From Lysobacterales bacterium (GTDB taxonomy: Bacteria; Pseudomonadota; Gammaproteobacteria; Xanthomonadales; SZUA-36): a stretch of DNA of 10,992 bases. Below the pieces are notes generated by a model, which had not been told where the DNA came from, ran no database searches, and saw only the letters and a list, made by a program, of their open reading frames with translations. The stretch covers positions 1-10,992 of the forward strand of contig JARFQZ010000239.1 of the NCBI GenBank assembly GCA_029287515.1, given 5' to 3'. Both the position numbers and the translations under genes were made by a program. Below are positions 1 to 6,697 of the stretch, one piece after another (the first letter of the stretch is position 1; every line of letters starts with the position of its first letter).

Positions 1-325
1 TGAAGAAGCCGCTGCTGAAGAGGTGGTTGAAGAAGCTGCTGCTGAAGAGGTGGTTGAAGAAGCCGCTGCTGAAGAGGTGGTTGAAGAAGTTGCCGCTGAA
101 GAGGTGGTTGAAGAAGCCGCTGCTGAAGAGGTGGTTGAAGAAGCCGCCGCTGAGGAAGTGGTTGAAGAAGCCGCTGCTGAAGAGGTGGTTGAAGAAGCCG
201 CTGCTGAAGAAGCCGCCGAAGAACCCGCCGCCGAGGCAGCCGCAACCGAAGAAAAAGCTGCAAAAGCAGCGCCAAAGAAAAAAGCTTCGAAAAAGAAGGC
301 CGCCAAGAAAGCTGACGACAAGTAA
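1..325 (+). CDS. rpsB: 30S ribosomal protein S2, C-terminal tail (5' partial)
   Basis: This is the 3' end of a gene that starts before the window; the reading frame is open from base 2 and ends at TAA 323-325. The visible 107 residues are not the conserved S2 core. They are a low-complexity tail: seven copies of a nine-residue unit EEAAAEEVV (one has V for the first A), an eighth ending in AA, then an Ala/Glu linker, and a Lys/Ala-rich end with PKKKASKKKAAKK and final ADDK. S2 is a 30S protein near the mRNA exit side. The assignment rests on position: rpsB directly precedes tsf in nearly all bacteria, and Ala/Glu/Lys tails on S2 are known in some proteobacteria. The core domain is out of view, so another protein with such a tail cannot be excluded. 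The 39-base gap to tsf has no terminator-like hairpin, so co-transcription is expected. Confidence 0.75.
   Translation, partial: EEAAAEEVVEEAAAEEVVEEAAAEEVVEEVAAEEVVEEAAAEEVVEEAAAEEVVEEAAAEEVVEEAAAEEAAEEPAAEAAATEEKAAKAAPKKKASKKKAAKKADDK
2..217 (+). repeat. 27-bp in-frame tandem repeat, eight copies, within the S2 tail
   Basis: Eight adjacent 27-base units begin at 2, 29, 56, 83, 110, 137, 164 and 191. Units 1, 3, 5 and 7 are identical in sequence. The others differ by a few bases, for example gcc to gct at 35-37, and gtt for gcc at 89-91. The last unit diverges in its final six bases. Each unit codes for EEAAAEEVV, so gain or loss of copies keeps the frame. Near-identity at synonymous positions points to recent copying, by slippage or unequal recombination, rather than old conserved protein repeats. 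Copies may continue before base 2. Confidence 0.95.
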
Positions 326-364
326 CAACCGAAATATTACTGGAACCTAGAAGAGGAACATGTC

Positions 365-1240
365 ATGGCAGTAACCGCCGCAATGGTTAAAGAACTGCGC
401 GAACGTACCGGCGCAGGCATGATGGAATGCAAAAAGGCACTGGTGGAAACAAGCGGTGACCTGGATGCAGCAATCGAAGTTTTACGCAAATCCGGTCTTG
501 CGCAGGCCGACAAGAAGGCCAGCCGTGTTGCGGCCGAAGGCAAGATTGCGATGGCTATGGCTGACGGTGGTAAAGAGGCCGTGATGGTTGAAGTCAACTG
601 CGAGACCGACTTCGTCGCGAAAGACGCCAGTTTCATTGCCTTCGCCGAAGCGGTGGCAAGCAATGCCCTGAATGATCAACCGGCCGATGTCGACGCCCTG
701 ATGGCTACCACGATTGACGGTGCAAGCGTCGAAGAGACCCGCCAGGCGTTGATCAGCAAGATCGGCGAAAATATCAAGGTTCGCCGGTTCGTCCGTGAAT
801 CCACGCAAGGCACGCTGGGCGCCTATGTTCATGGCGGCAAGATCGGCGTTCTGATCAGCGTCAGCGGTGGTGACGAAGAACTCGCCCGTGACCTCGCCAT
901 GCATGTCGCCGCGCTGAACCCCGAATACGTATCCGCGGACGATGTGCCCGCCGACGTCATTGCCCACGAGAAGGAAATTCTCATCGCCCAGGCGGAAGGC
1001 AGCGGCAAGCCCCCCGAAATCATTGAAAAAATGGTCACCGGGCGGTTGCGCAAACACCTCTCAGGTATCACACTTCTCGGACAGCCTTTCGTCAAGGACG
1101 GTGATGTCACCGTGGCCAAGTTGCTGGAGCAAAAATCCGCCAGTGTAAACGGTTTCGACCGTCTCGCCGTCGGCGAAGGCATTGAGAAAAAAGAAGAGAA
1201 TTTTGCCGAAGAAGTAATGCAACAGGTATCCGGTGGCTGA
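365..1240 (+). CDS. tsf: Translation elongation factor Ts
   Basis: EF-Ts is the cytoplasmic guanine nucleotide exchange factor that recycles EF-Tu-GDP to EF-Tu-GTP. The 291-residue product is close to the usual proteobacterial length (283 in E. coli). The N-terminal UBA-like domain (about 1-55) has the typical VKELRERTGAGMMECKKAL segment. The EF-Tu contact motif TDFVAKD is at residues 81-87. The core and C-terminal module follow, with an LLGQPFVKD segment late in the protein. The ATG at 365 has a purine-rich AGAGG at 352-356 about eight bases upstream. An ATG at 360 is out of frame and meets a stop after four codons. The 3' end overlaps the GTG start of pyrH by eight bases, so the two are probably translationally coupled. 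Confidence 0.98.
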   Translation: MAVTAAMVKELRERTGAGMMECKKALVETSGDLDAAIEVLRKSGLAQADKKASRVAAEGKIAMAMADGGKEAVMVEVNCETDFVAKDASFIAFAEAVASNALNDQPADVDALMATTIDGASVEETRQALISKIGENIKVRRFVRESTQGTLGAYVHGGKIGVLISVSGGDEELARDLAMHVAALNPEYVSADDVPADVIAHEKEILIAQAEGSGKPPEIIEKMVTGRLRKHLSGITLLGQPFVKDGDVTVAKLLEQKSASVNGFDRLAVGEGIEKKEENFAEEVMQQVSGG

Positions 1241-1946
1241 GGAATCATTCAAAAGAATCCTCCTGAAACTCAGTGGCGAGGCGCTGCTGGGGAGAGAAGA
1301 CTACGGCATCGATCCGGACATGATTCACCGGATCGCTGTCGAAATCAGTGATGTCAGCAAGCTGGGCATTCAGGTCGCCGTCGTCATCGGTGGCGGCAAT
1401 ATTTTCCGAGGAGCCGGCCTGGCCGAATCCGGAATAGACCGCGTAACCGGCGACCACATGGGTATGCTGGCTACCGTCATGAATTCTCTGGCTTTGCAGG
1501 ACGCGCTTGAAGCCATCAATGCCGATGCACGGGTCATGTCCGCTGTCTCTGTTCACGATGTCTGCGAAGACTACATCAGAAGACGCGCTGTCAGGCATCT
1601 CGAGAAAGGCCGTATCGTGATCTGCGCCGGCGGCACCGGCAATCCGTTTTTCACAACCGACACCGCAGCAGCCCTTCGCGCCATTGAAATCGGTGCGGAT
1701 ATTGTTTTGAAAGCAACCAAGGTAGACGGTGTCTACTCGTCCGATCCGGTCAAAGATCCATCTGCTGTACTTTATGACGAGCTGGGTTATGACCAGGTCA
1801 TCGAAAGCAAACTGGGCGTGATGGACGCCAATGCCATTGTGCTTTGCCGAGGCCAGCACATGCCGATACGGGTGTTCAATGTCTTCGGCGAAGGGAACCT
1901 GGTGCGCATCATGAAAGGTGAGTCGCTGGGCACCCTGGTCTGCTGA
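1233..1946 (+). CDS. pyrH: UMP kinase (uridylate kinase)
   Basis: This enzyme phosphorylates UMP to UDP with ATP in the cytoplasm, a step of pyrimidine nucleotide synthesis. The 237-residue product belongs to the amino acid kinase fold, not the NMP kinase fold. It shows the N-terminal KRILLKLSGEAL segment (residues 7-18), the glycine loop GGGNIFRG (53-60), the UMP-site DHMGM (74-78) and GGTGNPFFTTDTA (133-145). The start is GTG at 1233: the frame has a TAA at 1215-1217 and no ATG or other start between it and the GTG, and the conserved segment begins six codons later. No strong Shine-Dalgarno is present (ACAGG at 1222-1226 is the best), which fits re-initiation by ribosomes finishing tsf eight bases away. 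Confidence 0.97.
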   Translation: MAEESFKRILLKLSGEALLGREDYGIDPDMIHRIAVEISDVSKLGIQVAVVIGGGNIFRGAGLAESGIDRVTGDHMGMLATVMNSLALQDALEAINADARVMSAVSVHDVCEDYIRRRAVRHLEKGRIVICAGGTGNPFFTTDTAAALRAIEIGADIVLKATKVDGVYSSDPVKDPSAVLYDELGYDQVIESKLGVMDANAIVLCRGQHMPIRVFNVFGEGNLVRIMKGESLGTLVC

Positions 1947-1984
1947 ATCTGTAAATGAACCTTACCTTCACCTAGGAGATTTTC

Positions 1985-2542
1985 ATGCTACCCGAAATCA
2001 AAAGAGACGCCCGGACTCGCATGAACAAGAGTCTTGAAAACCTGAGGCACGAACTGGCTAAAATTCGCACCGGCCGGGCACATCCGAGCCTGCTGGAGCA
2101 CGTACACGTGGACTACTATGGCAGCGAAGTCCCGATTGGGCAGGCCGCGAGTGTCGCCGTTGAGGACGCCCGCACACTCAGCGTGACGCCGTGGGACAAA
2201 GCCATGGTCCAGGTGATTGAAAAAGCCATCCTGACTTCGGACCTCGGATTGAATCCCAGCACCGCCGGCCAGGTCATCCGAATCCCCCTGCCCCCACTGA
2301 CCGAAGAGCGCCGTCGCGAACTGGGTAAAGTGGTGCACCACGAAGGTGAGAACGCGAAGATCGCTATCCGCAATATTCGCCGGGACGCCAATCATCACAT
2401 CAAGGAACTGCTGAAAGACAAGGAGATTTCCGAGGACGAAGAGCGGAAGTCCGAAAAGGAAATCCAGGATGTGACCAACCTCGCTGTAAGCAAGGTGGAT
2501 GAGATCGTGGCCGAAAAGGAAAAAGAGCTCCTCGAAATCTGA
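1985..2542 (+). CDS. frr: Ribosome recycling factor
   Basis: RRF works with EF-G to split the post-termination ribosome. The product is 185 residues, the same as E. coli RRF. It has the N-terminal helix with IRTGRAHPSLL (about 27-37), the hinge and beta domain around VPIGQAASVAVEDARTLSVTPWDK, and the C-terminal helices with IRNIRRDANHHIKELLKDKEIS. The arginines of IRNIRRDAN are those needed for ribosome binding in the family. The ATG at 1985 has a good ribosome binding site, AGGAG at 1974-1978. The 38-base gap after pyrH carries no hairpin, so read-through from pyrH is likely. Confidence 0.98.
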   Translation: MLPEIKRDARTRMNKSLENLRHELAKIRTGRAHPSLLEHVHVDYYGSEVPIGQAASVAVEDARTLSVTPWDKAMVQVIEKAILTSDLGLNPSTAGQVIRIPLPPLTEERRRELGKVVHHEGENAKIAIRNIRRDANHHIKELLKDKEISEDEERKSEKEIQDVTNLAVSKVDEIVAEKEKELLEI

Positions 2543-2562
2543 CCCTGAGAGGGATTGGCGGC

Positions 2563-3309
2563 ATGAGCACTTCAACGGACACTCCGGCCCATGTCGCCAT
2601 TGTGATGGATGGTAATGGCCGCTGGGCCGAGAGAAAAAACCGCCCCCGGACATTCGGGCACCAGGCCGGCCTGAAAGCCCTGCGAAAAATTGTTGAGCAC
2701 TGCGGCAACATCGGTGTGCAGGAGTTGACTGTGTTCGCCTTCTCAAGCGAGAACTGGAAGCGCCCTGAGAAAGAAGTCAACCGCCTGATGGAGCTGTTCA
2801 TGCGCGCACTGGACCGGGAGACGAAAGAATTGCACGAAAACGGGGTGCGGGTGCGGTTTATCGGTGACCTCTCGGCTTTCTCACCGGAAATGCAGCACAA
2901 GATTGACCTGGCGATGCGAAAGACCGGCGACAATAACCGGTTGATCCTCAATGTAGCGGCGAATTATGGCGGCCGCTGGGACATTCTCAATGCCGCCAGA
3001 AAAGCAGCCCGTGCTTATGCCAACGGCGAAATCTCGATTGATCAGATCAATGAGACCTACTTTTCCGAACAGACTTCGCTGACCGCCGGTCACGATCCGG
3101 ACCTGTTCATAAGAACGGGCGGCGAAATGCGGATCAGCAACTTTCTTTTGTGGCAATCAGCCTATACAGAGCTCTACTTCACGGAAACCCTCTGGCCGGA
3201 TTTTGGCCCCGAGGCAATGGACAGGGCCCTGGCTGCCTACCGGTCAAGAGAAAGGCGGTTTGGATTGACCGGCGAGCAGCTTCGGCGTTCTTCAGCGCAG
3301 GGTTCCTGA
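2563..3309 (+). CDS. uppS: Undecaprenyl diphosphate synthase (cis-prenyltransferase)
   Basis: This enzyme adds eight isopentenyl units in cis to farnesyl diphosphate, giving the C55 lipid carrier precursor used for peptidoglycan and surface polysaccharides. The 248-residue product shows the full set of family motifs: HVAIVMDGNGRW (residues 10-21) with catalytic Asp16, GHQAG (32-36) with the conserved His33, SSENWKRP (61-68), and RTGGEMRISNFLLWQ (184-198), followed by YTELYFTETLWPDF. The Met in GGEMR replaces the more usual Gln or His and is not a catalytic position. The start ATG at 2563 lies 20 bases after the frr stop, with GAGAGGG at 2547-2553. The upstream supply gene dxr lies in the same cluster. 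Confidence 0.98.
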   Translation: MSTSTDTPAHVAIVMDGNGRWAERKNRPRTFGHQAGLKALRKIVEHCGNIGVQELTVFAFSSENWKRPEKEVNRLMELFMRALDRETKELHENGVRVRFIGDLSAFSPEMQHKIDLAMRKTGDNNRLILNVAANYGGRWDILNAARKAARAYANGEISIDQINETYFSEQTSLTAGHDPDLFIRTGGEMRISNFLLWQSAYTELYFTETLWPDFGPEAMDRALAAYRSRERRFGLTGEQLRRSSAQGS

Positions 3310-3312
3310 ACC

Positions 3313-4131
3313 ATGCTCAAAACCCGAATACTCACAGCGCTGATTATTTTTCCGGCGACCATTGCGGGCGTTTTCCTGCCGCCCACGTGGCTTTTCCAGT
3401 TACTGATCGCCGCGCTTTTGCTGACCGGCTGCTGGGAATTCCGGCGGCTGGCCGACCTGTCCGGCACCGCAGGGTGGGTTCTGCAGATTACGCAAACAGC
3501 GATTATCGCTTCACTGATTTTTTTCTGGCCGGTGGTTAAAGGACTGGCAATTCCCATACTTTCAGCCGGTTGCCTGGCATGGCTCCTGATGTTTATCCGG
3601 CTGCCCGCCTACAAGGACGGTACAACAACCAGCCCACGCTATCGATTCCTCGGATTCCTCTCCGCGCTGGCAGCCATCACCACGAGCTGGTTTGCGCTTG
3701 CATGGCTGCACGACCGGCCGGACGGACCTTTCGTCGTGTTTTTGTTTTTGCTGGTGATATGGGCTTCAGACGTGGGCGCCTATTTCGCCGGCAGGCAATT
3801 TGGCAAGCGAAAACTCGCGCCCGTCATCAGCCCGAAAAAAACATGGGAAGGCGTTTACGGCGGAATCACCCTGGCCGTCGCCGCTGCATTTTTGTGGTCG
3901 AGGATTATCGCCGGGCTTGAATTGAGCGCGCTGCCGCTTCTCGCGATGACGGTGGTCACTGCCCTTGCATCCGTTGGTGGCGACCTATTCATCAGCGTCC
4001 ACAAAAGAACCGTTGGCCTGAAAGATACCGGAACGTTTTTCCCCGGTCACGGAGGCATACTGGACCGTTACGACAGCCTGCTGGCGGGCGCCCCTTTCTT
4101 TGCGCTGGTCTTCGGAGTGCTGGCCACATGA
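3313..4131 (+). CDS. cdsA: Phosphatidate cytidylyltransferase (CDP-diglyceride synthetase)
   Basis: CdsA joins CTP and phosphatidic acid to give CDP-diacylglycerol, the parent of all bacterial phospholipid head groups, in the inner membrane. The 272-residue product is strongly hydrophobic, with several membrane segments (for example about 8-24, 28-42, 60-78, 80-95, 115-132, 138-157, 182-202, 206-223). The family signature is complete at residues 228-254: S, KR (231-232), KD (237-238), PGHGG (244-248), DR (251-252), D254. The ATG at 3313 is three bases after the uppS stop, with only a weak CAGGG upstream. The end overlaps dxr as ATGA. Confidence 0.97.
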   Translation: MLKTRILTALIIFPATIAGVFLPPTWLFQLLIAALLLTGCWEFRRLADLSGTAGWVLQITQTAIIASLIFFWPVVKGLAIPILSAGCLAWLLMFIRLPAYKDGTTTSPRYRFLGFLSALAAITTSWFALAWLHDRPDGPFVVFLFLLVIWASDVGAYFAGRQFGKRKLAPVISPKKTWEGVYGGITLAVAAAFLWSRIIAGLELSALPLLAMTVVTALASVGGDLFISVHKRTVGLKDTGTFFPGHGGILDRYDSLLAGAPFFALVFGVLAT

Positions 4132-5315
4132 ACTGCAAAAAGGTTTCCGTATTGGGCTCAACCGGCTCGATTGGCAAGAACACACTCGATGTGATCGACA
4201 GGAACCGGGATCTCTTCCATGTACATGCGCTTTCCGCCCATCGTAATGTCACCGAGCTGGCTGAGCAGTGTGCACGCTTCAACGCCCGCCTTGCCGTTAT
4301 CGCTGACGCCTCGCTGGAGAACGAACTGGCGCAGGCCCTGAAACAGAACGGGGCAGGCGCTGAAGTCATGTCCGGTGAACCCGGCTTACTTGAAGCCGCT
4401 GGTGGGCCGGAAACGGACATCGTCATGGCCGCAATTGTCGGGGCGGCAGGGCTCCGCTCGACCTTCGAGGCTGCGCATCGCGGCAAGAAAATCCTGTTGG
4501 CGAATAAAGAATCCCTGGTGATCGCGGGAGAGGTATTCGTGGCCGAAGCCCGGCGGAACAAAGCACCCGTCATACCGGTTGATTCTGAACACAACGCCAT
4601 TTTCCAGGCCATGCCCGAGGGTTTCGAGCATGGGCTGGCGGAACGAGGGGTAGAGAAAATTATCCTGACGGCATCTGGCGGGCCATTTCGACAGCTGGCG
4701 GCGGAACGATTCTCCGATGTAACCCCTGAACAGGCCTGTAATCATCCAAACTGGAGTATGGGCCGAAAGATCTCGGTGGATTCAGCCACCCTGATGAATA
4801 AAGGCCTGGAAGTTATCGAAGCACGCTGGTTGTTCAATGCAGACCCGGATCAGATTGAAGTGCTGGTTCATCCACAGAGCGTCGTTCACTCGATGGTCGC
4901 TTATCGCGACGGCTCGGTGCTCGCACAGATGGGCACTCCGGACATGCGCACGCCTATCGCCCACGCTCTGGCCTGGCCCTCACGTATTGAAGCGGGCGTC
5001 GATCGCCTCAATCTAGCGCAGATGAATGATCTCAGTTTCGAAAAGCCGGACCTGAAGCGTTTTCCCTGCCTCGGCCTGGCGTTTGAAGCCATGGCCAGCG
5101 GCGCCAGTGCGCCGGTGACACTGAACGCAGCCAATGAAATTGCGGTCGCGGCGTTTCTGGACGGCACGATCGGTTTTGACGAAATTCCATGCCTGGTGGC
5201 CGATGTCATGGAACGTATTCCCGTATCTGCTATCGAAAACCTGGAAGACGTTATGCAGCAGGACCAACAAGCGAGACGCGAAGCCAACGATTGGGTAAAG
5301 AATATTTATGGGTGA
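4128..5315 (+). CDS. dxr: 1-deoxy-D-xylulose 5-phosphate reductoisomerase
   Basis: Dxr converts DXP to 2-C-methyl-D-erythritol 4-phosphate with NADPH, the committed step of the MEP isoprenoid pathway and the target of fosmidomycin. The 395-residue product matches the family (398 in E. coli). It has the NADPH loop GSTGSIG (10-16), NKES (126-129), metal-site VDSEHN (151-156, with Asp152 and Glu154), SGGPF (183-187), NHPNWSMG (205-212, with the conserved His206) and NKGLEVIEA (224-232, with Asn224, Lys225 and Glu228). The ATG at 4128 overlaps the cdsA stop by four bases (ATGA), typical of translational coupling. The gene ends eight bases inside rseP. Confidence 0.98.
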   Translation: MNCKKVSVLGSTGSIGKNTLDVIDRNRDLFHVHALSAHRNVTELAEQCARFNARLAVIADASLENELAQALKQNGAGAEVMSGEPGLLEAAGGPETDIVMAAIVGAAGLRSTFEAAHRGKKILLANKESLVIAGEVFVAEARRNKAPVIPVDSEHNAIFQAMPEGFEHGLAERGVEKIILTASGGPFRQLAAERFSDVTPEQACNHPNWSMGRKISVDSATLMNKGLEVIEARWLFNADPDQIEVLVHPQSVVHSMVAYRDGSVLAQMGTPDMRTPIAHALAWPSRIEAGVDRLNLAQMNDLSFEKPDLKRFPCLGLAFEAMASGASAPVTLNAANEIAVAAFLDGTIGFDEIPCLVADVMERIPVSAIENLEDVMQQDQQARREANDWVKNIYG

Positions 5316-6684
5316 AGTACTGGGTTCAATATGGTGGTTACTGGTCGCCCTTGGCGTTCTGGTGACTTTTCACGAGTTCGGCCATTTCTGGGTAGCCAGG
5401 AGACTGGGCGTCCGGGTGTTGCGGTTTTCCGTGGGATTCGGCAAACCGCTCTGGTCCCGGCGTGGCGCAGATGGCACCGAGTACGTCGTGGCAGCCATTC
5501 CGCTCGGCGGCTATGTGAAAATGCTGGACGAGCGGGAAGGCCAGGTCGCCGAAAGCGAATTGAACCAGGCGTTCAACCGCAAGTCAGTCTGGAGCAGAAT
5601 CGCCATTGTCGCGGCGGGCCCGGTGTTTAACCTGGTATTCGCCGTGTTCGCGTTCTGGGTCATGTTCATGGTGGGTATTCCGGAATCCAGGCCACTGATT
5701 GGTTCCGCGTCCGGCCTGGCGGCCGAAGCGGGCATCGAAGCCGGGGACGCCATCGTCGCAGTTGAAGATAGCGATACCAGGACCTGGTCACATGCCGTGC
5801 TGGCACTGGTGACGCGCGCACTGGACCGGGATCCGACCCGGGTTACGGTTGAAAACGCGAGTGGAGAACGTTCTGATCACGTGCTCGCGCTGAACCGGCT
5901 GGGCCCGGACTTCAGCGAAGAAAAGACGCTCGAAGCCATTGGTATCGAGCCGTGGCGGCTGGAAATCCCATCCGTCATCGGCGAAGTCAACGATGAGAGT
6001 CCCGCGTTCAAAGCCGGATTGTACAAAGGGGACCGAATCGTCGAAATTGCTGGAGAAGAAGTCGGCGGCTGGTCGCAGATTGGCCGACTGGTGCAAACCC
6101 ATGGCGCTGAAGGCCAGCCACTACCCCTGAAGGTTGACCGCGACGGCGTCATCCTGGAACTTGAAGTGCTGCCCAGAAAAGAGAGAACCGGTGCGTTTTC
6201 CAGCCGCTTGCTGCTGGGTATCACCAATGCCGAGATCAGCGCAGAACAGCGGGGCGAACTGGAGCGCGCAGCGATTATCTTGCGCCTCGGACCGGTCGAA
6301 GGCCTCGGTGCAGCCGTCAAGGAAACCTGGCGACTGACGGGCACCACGCTCGGCCTGCTGGGCCGCATGCTGATGGGCAGCGCATCCGTCAAAAATCTTT
6401 CCGGGCCGATCAGCATCGCCCAATTCGCCAATTCTTCCGCTTCGGCCGGCCTGTCACATTTCCTGTTCTTCCTGGGCGCGATCAGCTTGAGTCTTGGCAT
6501 CCTCAATCTCCTGCCCATACCGGTACTGGATGGCGGTCATCTGCTCTATTACCTGATAGAATTGGTCAAAGGAAGCCCGGTATCTGAGCAAGCTCAGGTA
6601 GCGGGCCAATATTTTGGGCTGATTGCCCTGGCCGGCCTGATGAGCCTGGCATTTGTTAACGATATTTTACGGCTGGTCGGTTAG
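5308..6684 (+). CDS. rseP: RIP metalloprotease RseP (site-2 protease)
   Basis: RseP is an inner-membrane zinc protease. In E. coli it cuts the anti-sigma factor RseA after DegS and so releases sigma-E; it also clears signal peptide remnants. The 458-residue product has the zinc site HEFGH at residues 22-26, at the same place as in E. coli, inside the first membrane segment. The third zinc ligand is Asp408 in NLLPIPVLDGG. Membrane segments lie near 7-27, 94-117, 380-402 and 432-452. Two PDZ domains fill the periplasmic part (about 125-220 and 225-310), with recognisable GLAAEAGIEAGDAI and SPAFKAGLYKGDRIVEI. The start ATG at 5308 overlaps dxr by eight bases. The location directly before bamA fits a role in outer-membrane protein quality control. 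Confidence 0.97.
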   Translation: MGEVLGSIWWLLVALGVLVTFHEFGHFWVARRLGVRVLRFSVGFGKPLWSRRGADGTEYVVAAIPLGGYVKMLDEREGQVAESELNQAFNRKSVWSRIAIVAAGPVFNLVFAVFAFWVMFMVGIPESRPLIGSASGLAAEAGIEAGDAIVAVEDSDTRTWSHAVLALVTRALDRDPTRVTVENASGERSDHVLALNRLGPDFSEEKTLEAIGIEPWRLEIPSVIGEVNDESPAFKAGLYKGDRIVEIAGEEVGGWSQIGRLVQTHGAEGQPLPLKVDRDGVILELEVLPRKERTGAFSSRLLLGITNAEISAEQRGELERAAIILRLGPVEGLGAAVKETWRLTGTTLGLLGRMLMGSASVKNLSGPISIAQFANSSASAGLSHFLFFLGAISLSLGILNLLPIPVLDGGHLLYYLIELVKGSPVSEQAQVAGQYFGLIALAGLMSLAFVNDILRLVG

Positions 6685-6697
6685 GCTTTCTAAATCA

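Noticed and set aside
27..350. A second open frame through the S2 tail repeat, giving a cationic amphipathic peptide with repeated KKPLLKRWL units
   Set aside because: It is a by-product of the GAA-rich 27-base repeat, which keeps any stop-free frame open. It starts only with TTG, has no ribosome binding site and no independent support.
482..1057. Long antisense open frames over tsf, and similar ones over pyrH, frr, dxr, skp and lpxD
   Set aside because: They mirror well-conserved genes on the + strand and show no recognisable domains or start signals, as expected for high-GC coding DNA.
6653..6697. TTG start adding 15 residues to BamA
   Set aside because: It lies inside rseP and would place extra residues before an otherwise normal signal peptide; ATG 6698 fits the family.
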